From NCBI RefSeq assembly GCF_900176285.1, contig NZ_FWXF01000003.1, positions 180,027-244,026 of the forward strand: a stretch of 64,000 nucleotides of DNA. The letters are read 5' to 3'. Of the stretch, positions 61,112 through 64,000 are shown piece after piece (position 1 is the stretch's first letter; each line of letters begins with the position of its first letter). The notes beneath the pieces were generated by a model. That model was not told the origin of the DNA. It did no database searches and was given only the letters and a program-made list of their open reading frames with translations. Made by a program: the position numbers and the translations under genes. Source of the DNA: Desulfacinum hydrothermale DSM 13146. GTDB taxonomy: Bacteria > Desulfobacterota > Syntrophobacteria > Syntrophobacterales > DSM-9756.

Positions 61112-61744
61112 CTACCGGCAATGGGGCGGGTCCATGGCCGTTTGCCTTTTCTCATTCGAAAGAGCCAACGGCGGAGACGGGGAATTCGCCGGTTTCGTGG
61201 CGGATTTCAGCCGACGATAGAAGGTTGCTCGACTTATGCCCAAGGCATCACAAGCCGGGGCGGTTCCCACCTCGGTTCGCCATTGCACCGCCGCCCTTAT
61301 AAGTTGCTCCCGCCGGTTCCGTGCTTGGGATGGTAAATCCGCGCGGGGCCGGAGATTTTCCTTTTGGACCCGGATGATCTTCTGCGCCTTTTTGATCTGG
61401 TCTCGGAGGCGCTGATTTTCCCGCTCCAATTGGGCCACCCGTTTTGCCAGATGGCGGTCCGGGTTCGGTTTTCGGCCCCGTTTCCGGGGAGACAATGCTT
61501 TGAGCTGCCCCTCCTCCCGTTGTCTGCGCCAGGTGGTCAAATTCGATGAATAAAGGCCTTCCCGGCGAAGAAGGGCGCCGATCTGCCCGGGCAATCTGCA
61601 GGCATCGGCTTCCTCCAGGATGCGCAGCTTATAAGCAGCCGTGAATTTGCGGCGGCGTTTCTTTCCCATGACCTCCGGATCCCGTGCGTTGCGATTCACC
61701 CCCATGGGGGCAATTCCAGGCGCCCTAAGGGCCCCTTTCGTCAC
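61112..61744 (-). CDS. IS3-type transposase N-terminal part (orfA-like), probably inactive
   Basis: A 210-residue frame. HTH region KKRRRKFTAAYKLRILEEADAC...IGALLRREGLYSSNLTTWRRQREEG, then a basic linker and a leucine-zipper-like coil (LAKRVAQLERENQRLRDQIKKAQKIIRVQKEN), then LGISRATFYRRLK. This is the DNA-binding half of an IS3-family-like transposase. The true start is probably the ATG of MGVNRNARD or MGKKRRRKF. The catalytic half is lost downstream (remnant at 60726). Confidence 0.7.
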   Translation of the reverse strand: MTKGALRAPGIAPMGVNRNARDPEVMGKKRRRKFTAAYKLRILEEADACRLPGQIGALLRREGLYSSNLTTWRRQREEGQLKALSPRKRGRKPNPDRHLAKRVAQLERENQRLRDQIKKAQKIIRVQKENLRPRADLPSQARNRREQLIRAAVQWRTEVGTAPACDALGISRATFYRRLKSATKPANSPSPPLALSNEKRQTAMDPPHCR

Positions 61745-61817
61745 CCCACGCCTCCCCCTCTTCCCCGATTCTGAACCGATGTCATCCGATTTCTTCTCCT
61801 ACCCGCCCTGTCCAACT

Positions 61818-61940
61818 TTAACAAGGGATAGGTGTTCCAAGCACATCGGCCCAGAGGGAGCGACGTTTCCCTTCCAGCCGATATCCTTTCAGGATCGCCA
61901 CCTTTTTCTTAGCCGTGAAAGAGTCTCGTCGTTTTGCCAT
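61818..61940 (-). pseudogene. Truncated second transposase orfA
   Basis: MAKRRDSFTAKKKVAILKGY, with GGGAG upstream, is the start of a different HTH transposase. After about 36 codons it runs into the end of the neighbouring IS (61829) and stops, so it was interrupted by that insertion. Confidence 0.6.
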
Positions 61941-62218
61941 CTCGTTTTCTCCCTCCCTGCCCGGTGCAGTCAGCAGACCTAGAGGAAAATTCCACTTCCC
62001 TCTGAAGGAAAACAGGGTCAGCACCAGCTTCGTTCCTTGCGAGTTCACATGAATACAAAAAGCGCACATTTTCATGAGCTCACCATGTGCTCTCCCATGT
62101 TGTGACTCGGTCAGGAGACCGGCTGGGTGGTTCCGGTAAGGCATGGTTTGTGGTATGGAATGCCCGGGAGTCTTAACACGCTCCAGGCGGGTGTTTTCCC
62201 CGCAACGAGGGAATCCCG
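61941..62218. other. Leader region, no gene seen
   Basis: About 280 bases between the transposase remnant and the channel gene. No feature is supported beyond the ribosome-binding site of the channel gene. Confidence 0.3.
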
Positions 62219-63040
62219 ATGCAGGATGTGGGACGAAGGCTGAGAATCTTTATCGTACTCTTCCTCTTGGCGACGGTAGCCGGAACCGTCGGGTTCATGG
62301 TGCTGGAAGATCTGTCGTTTGTGGAAGCCTTCTACTATTGCATCGTCACCATGTCGACCGTGGGCTACGGGGACATTCACCCAACACGGGAAGCGAGCCG
62401 GATGTTCGCCGTTTTGCTGATCGTGATGGGGGGAGCGGCCTTTGTGGGCCTGGTCGCCAACGGCACCGAACTGGTCATGCTGAGGCGGGAGACCAGGAGC
62501 CGGATGCAAAAGGTGAACATGCTCCTCGGCGTCTTCTTTAGCGAAGTGGGATTCGGCCTCCTCAAGATCTTTTCCGACTACGACCGATCCATCGACACCA
62601 TTCGAGCGGACCTCCTGATTCAACCCAACTGGAAACCGGCGCAGTTCTTTGCTTCGCAGCAGGTCGTGCGGCAGCACAAAATGAACGTCGACCTGAGGCA
62701 AGCTGATCTCGAGGCTTTGTTCGGTTTTCTCAAGCGCAAGAGAAAATTGCTGATCGATCTACTGGAAAATCCTGTGCTCGTGGAACAGGAAGAATTCAGC
62801 GATGTGCTGCTGGCCGTGTTCCATCTTGCGGACGAACTGAGTTGCCGGGAAAATCTCGTCGACCTCCCGCAAACCGATCGAGAGCATCTGGCCGGAGACG
62901 TGAAGCGCGCCTACCGGAAACTGCTGGAACAGTGGCTGGTGTATCTCATGCACCTCAAGGTTCATTATCCGTATCTGTTTTCCTTAGCGGTCCGGCAGAA
63001 TCCTTTCGACCCGCAGGCAAACCCGGTGGTTTCCAAATAG
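62219..63040 (+). CDS. Two-helix potassium-channel-like protein with long cytoplasmic tail
   Basis: A 273-residue protein. TM1 (IFIVLFLLATVAGTVGFMVL), pore loop with selectivity filter TMSTVGYGDIHP, TM2 (RMFAVLLIVMGGAAFVGLVA): an Ion_trans_2-type K+ channel. The ~190-residue tail has no recognised RCK/TrkA-N motif (no GxGxxG); it is helical with LIDLLENPVLV. GAGGG precedes the ATG. Flanked by IS remnants, so possibly acquired. Confidence 0.85.
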   Translation: MQDVGRRLRIFIVLFLLATVAGTVGFMVLEDLSFVEAFYYCIVTMSTVGYGDIHPTREASRMFAVLLIVMGGAAFVGLVANGTELVMLRRETRSRMQKVNMLLGVFFSEVGFGLLKIFSDYDRSIDTIRADLLIQPNWKPAQFFASQQVVRQHKMNVDLRQADLEALFGFLKRKRKLLIDLLENPVLVEQEEFSDVLLAVFHLADELSCRENLVDLPQTDREHLAGDVKRAYRKLLEQWLVYLMHLKVHYPYLFSLAVRQNPFDPQANPVVSK

Positions 63041-63802
63041 AAAACAACGATTGCGGGCTTACCGGACGGATCCGGCTTGCGGCGCGGCATCTTCGCTCAA
63101 GACCAGTTTCAACGAAAACCACATCCTGGCCGTCAGCTAGGCCCGATGCGAATACCGCAAACCTGAATCCGTGAAATGCGTTTCGGTGGACTGACCGCAT
63201 GGATTGGGAATCCCGTTTTGGCGCTCACCCATTCCCTGATCCAGCCACTTTTACGGGGCATCGCCTTTTCAAGCGCTGAAAAGCCCTCATGACCATGCCA
63301 TCTCAGACATTTCCGGGCACACCTCATCCCCCTTATGGCTAAAGGAGCCTTCAGGCCTTTGCGGAGGTGTCAATTGTCGCCCGTAAAGGGGCCACCGATT
63401 GTCAGCCACACTGGTCCACTCTATAAAGTGGCGCCAGGGCGATTCTTCGTCGTTTAGAAAGTGACGATCGAGTCCATCTACTTGATGGAACCACTTCAGA
63501 GTGGAGATTCTGACGGGCTCCACAATCGATGCCCGAAGCTTACTGATGTCGGTTCCGATCGTCCCCCAAAGGGTGACAAACTTTCTAACCCTGAATTCTT
63601 CTTGCCTCCTTTCCGGGGTTGTTCAGAATGGTCCCGCTTCCAATACGCCTCAAAGGCATCCGCCAACACCCTAGGAGCTTGTCCGAGAATTCATGTCAAC
63701 TGTATTTGCATGTGATCTATAAAGTCTATATTCATTTGACATATCCATGCCGTTGTGATAAGAATACACCTAATCTAGCATGCGCGCATGGGGGAATCTG
63801 TC
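63041..63802. other. Eroded accessory DNA before the transposase
   Basis: About 760 bases. Short minus-strand frames near 63133-63523 (for example VDGLDRHFLNDEESPWRHFIEW) look like protein remnants but match no family I can name. At 63671-63689, CTAGGAGCTTGTCCGAGAA is a likely left end of the IS carrying the following transposase. Confidence 0.4.
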
Positions 63803-64000
63803 ATGGCTCGTTTCAAATACGACCCAACTCAGTTTCGCCAACGGCAATTGTTTCCAAGTTCCGTATTTGATCTTTTGCCGAAGGATCACGCCTGTTTCGT
63901 TTTTGACGAAATCCTGGAACAACTCGACGTATCCAGTGCGGAAGAGGGCTACAGCTTTATTGGGCAGAGAGCTTATCCTCCCAAAAGGTTGCTTGCGATT
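63803..64000 (+). CDS. IS1182-like transposase, N-terminal part (runs off window)
   Basis: MARFKYDPTQFRQRQLFPSSVFDLLPKDHACFVFDEILEQLDVSS...GYSFIGQRAYPPKRLLAI. The L-P-DH--F-DEI-EQLD opening followed by G-RAYPP--LL is the DUF772 start of IS1182/IS5-type transposases. GGGGGAATCTGTC precedes the ATG. The 3' end lies beyond the window. Confidence 0.85.
   Translation, partial: MARFKYDPTQFRQRQLFPSSVFDLLPKDHACFVFDEILEQLDVSSAEEGYSFIGQRAYPPKRLLAI

Larger units (their letters stand above)
60677..61829 (-). mobile_element. Decayed IS3-like element with long terminal inverted repeats
   Basis: The ends align as imperfect inverted repeats of about 75 bp: plus-strand 60677-60752 against the reverse complement of 61755-61829. 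Both contain TTGTT, GGGTAG, ACATC-GTTCAGAA and GGGG-AGGC blocks. Inside lie an orfA-type transposase and a broken downstream frame. It is inserted into another transposase start at 61829/61830. Confidence 0.7.

Noticed and set aside
1..64000. CRISPR array
   Set aside because: No set of short direct repeats with regular unique spacers was found; all repeats seen are dispersed palindromes or the recN/ntrC duplication.

Overview
The window looks like a chromosomal segment of a GC-rich, anaerobic, respiring or syntrophic deltaproteobacterium (Desulfobacterota, closest in flavour to Syntrophobacteria-type sulfate reducers). This rests on gene content: heterodisulfide-reductase-like (Hdr/Qmo) flavoproteins, a formylmethanofuran-dehydrogenase-like module, a selenocysteine peroxiredoxin, sigma-54 two-component systems, a c-heme sensor kinase and PlsB. 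Taxonomy is inferred, not proven. No rRNA, CRISPR array or replication origin was seen.

Layout. 1-8.6 kb is housekeeping: a FemAB-like acyltransferase, an M20 peptidase, a zinc-ribbon/receiver protein, a proteasome-fold protein, tRNA-Pro(CGG), uvrC and a DUF721 protein. 8.9-13.5 kb holds tRNA-Arg(CCT), a histidine kinase/receiver pair, a decayed kinase-NtrC chimera and a receiver protein with an unusual tail. 13.9-16.0 kb has a HAD phosphatase and an M24 peptidase. 16.7-28.7 kb is the centrepiece: a same-strand cluster of polyferredoxin, HdrA-MvhD fusion, HdrA, FwdB-like, FwdA-like, Fe-S protein, HdrC and a tandem HdrA-HdrA fusion. HdrB, FwdC and FwdD are absent, and key FwdA/FwdB catalytic residues appear to be missing. 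This is the best candidate for an undescribed system: a flavin-based electron-transfer complex around a repurposed Fwd scaffold.

28.9-39.2 kb carries plsB, recN and an NtrC/heme-kinase operon. A 353-bp recN/ntrC segment is duplicated on both sides of a 1.5-kb insert that holds a REP palindrome, a RAYT transposase remnant and a Phd antitoxin with a frameshifted VapC toxin. 39.5-42.4 kb is a probable sigma-54 operon with a YeiH-type exporter. 42.7-54.3 kb holds a dynamin-like GTPase, sirtuin and ATP-grasp genes, a flavoprotein, a queuosine-precursor transporter, a heterodimeric ABC exporter, a secreted OB-fold protein, a phosphoesterase, an RRM protein and a MarR regulator. 54.4-59.5 kb has an acyl-CoA dehydrogenase, an Fe-S old-yellow-enzyme and a diguanylate cyclase.

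59.7-64.0 kb is accessory DNA: a Sec-peroxiredoxin framed by a perfect 12-bp inverted repeat next to an attC-like hairpin, nested IS remnants, a K+-channel-like protein and the start of an IS1182-like transposase. Two dispersed repeat families punctuate the window. One is a MITE-like element of roughly 170-200 bp with a GC-rich central palindrome; its ends resemble the sequence upstream of the IS1182-like transposase. The other is a 29-bp REP palindrome that sits directly beside the RAYT remnant.
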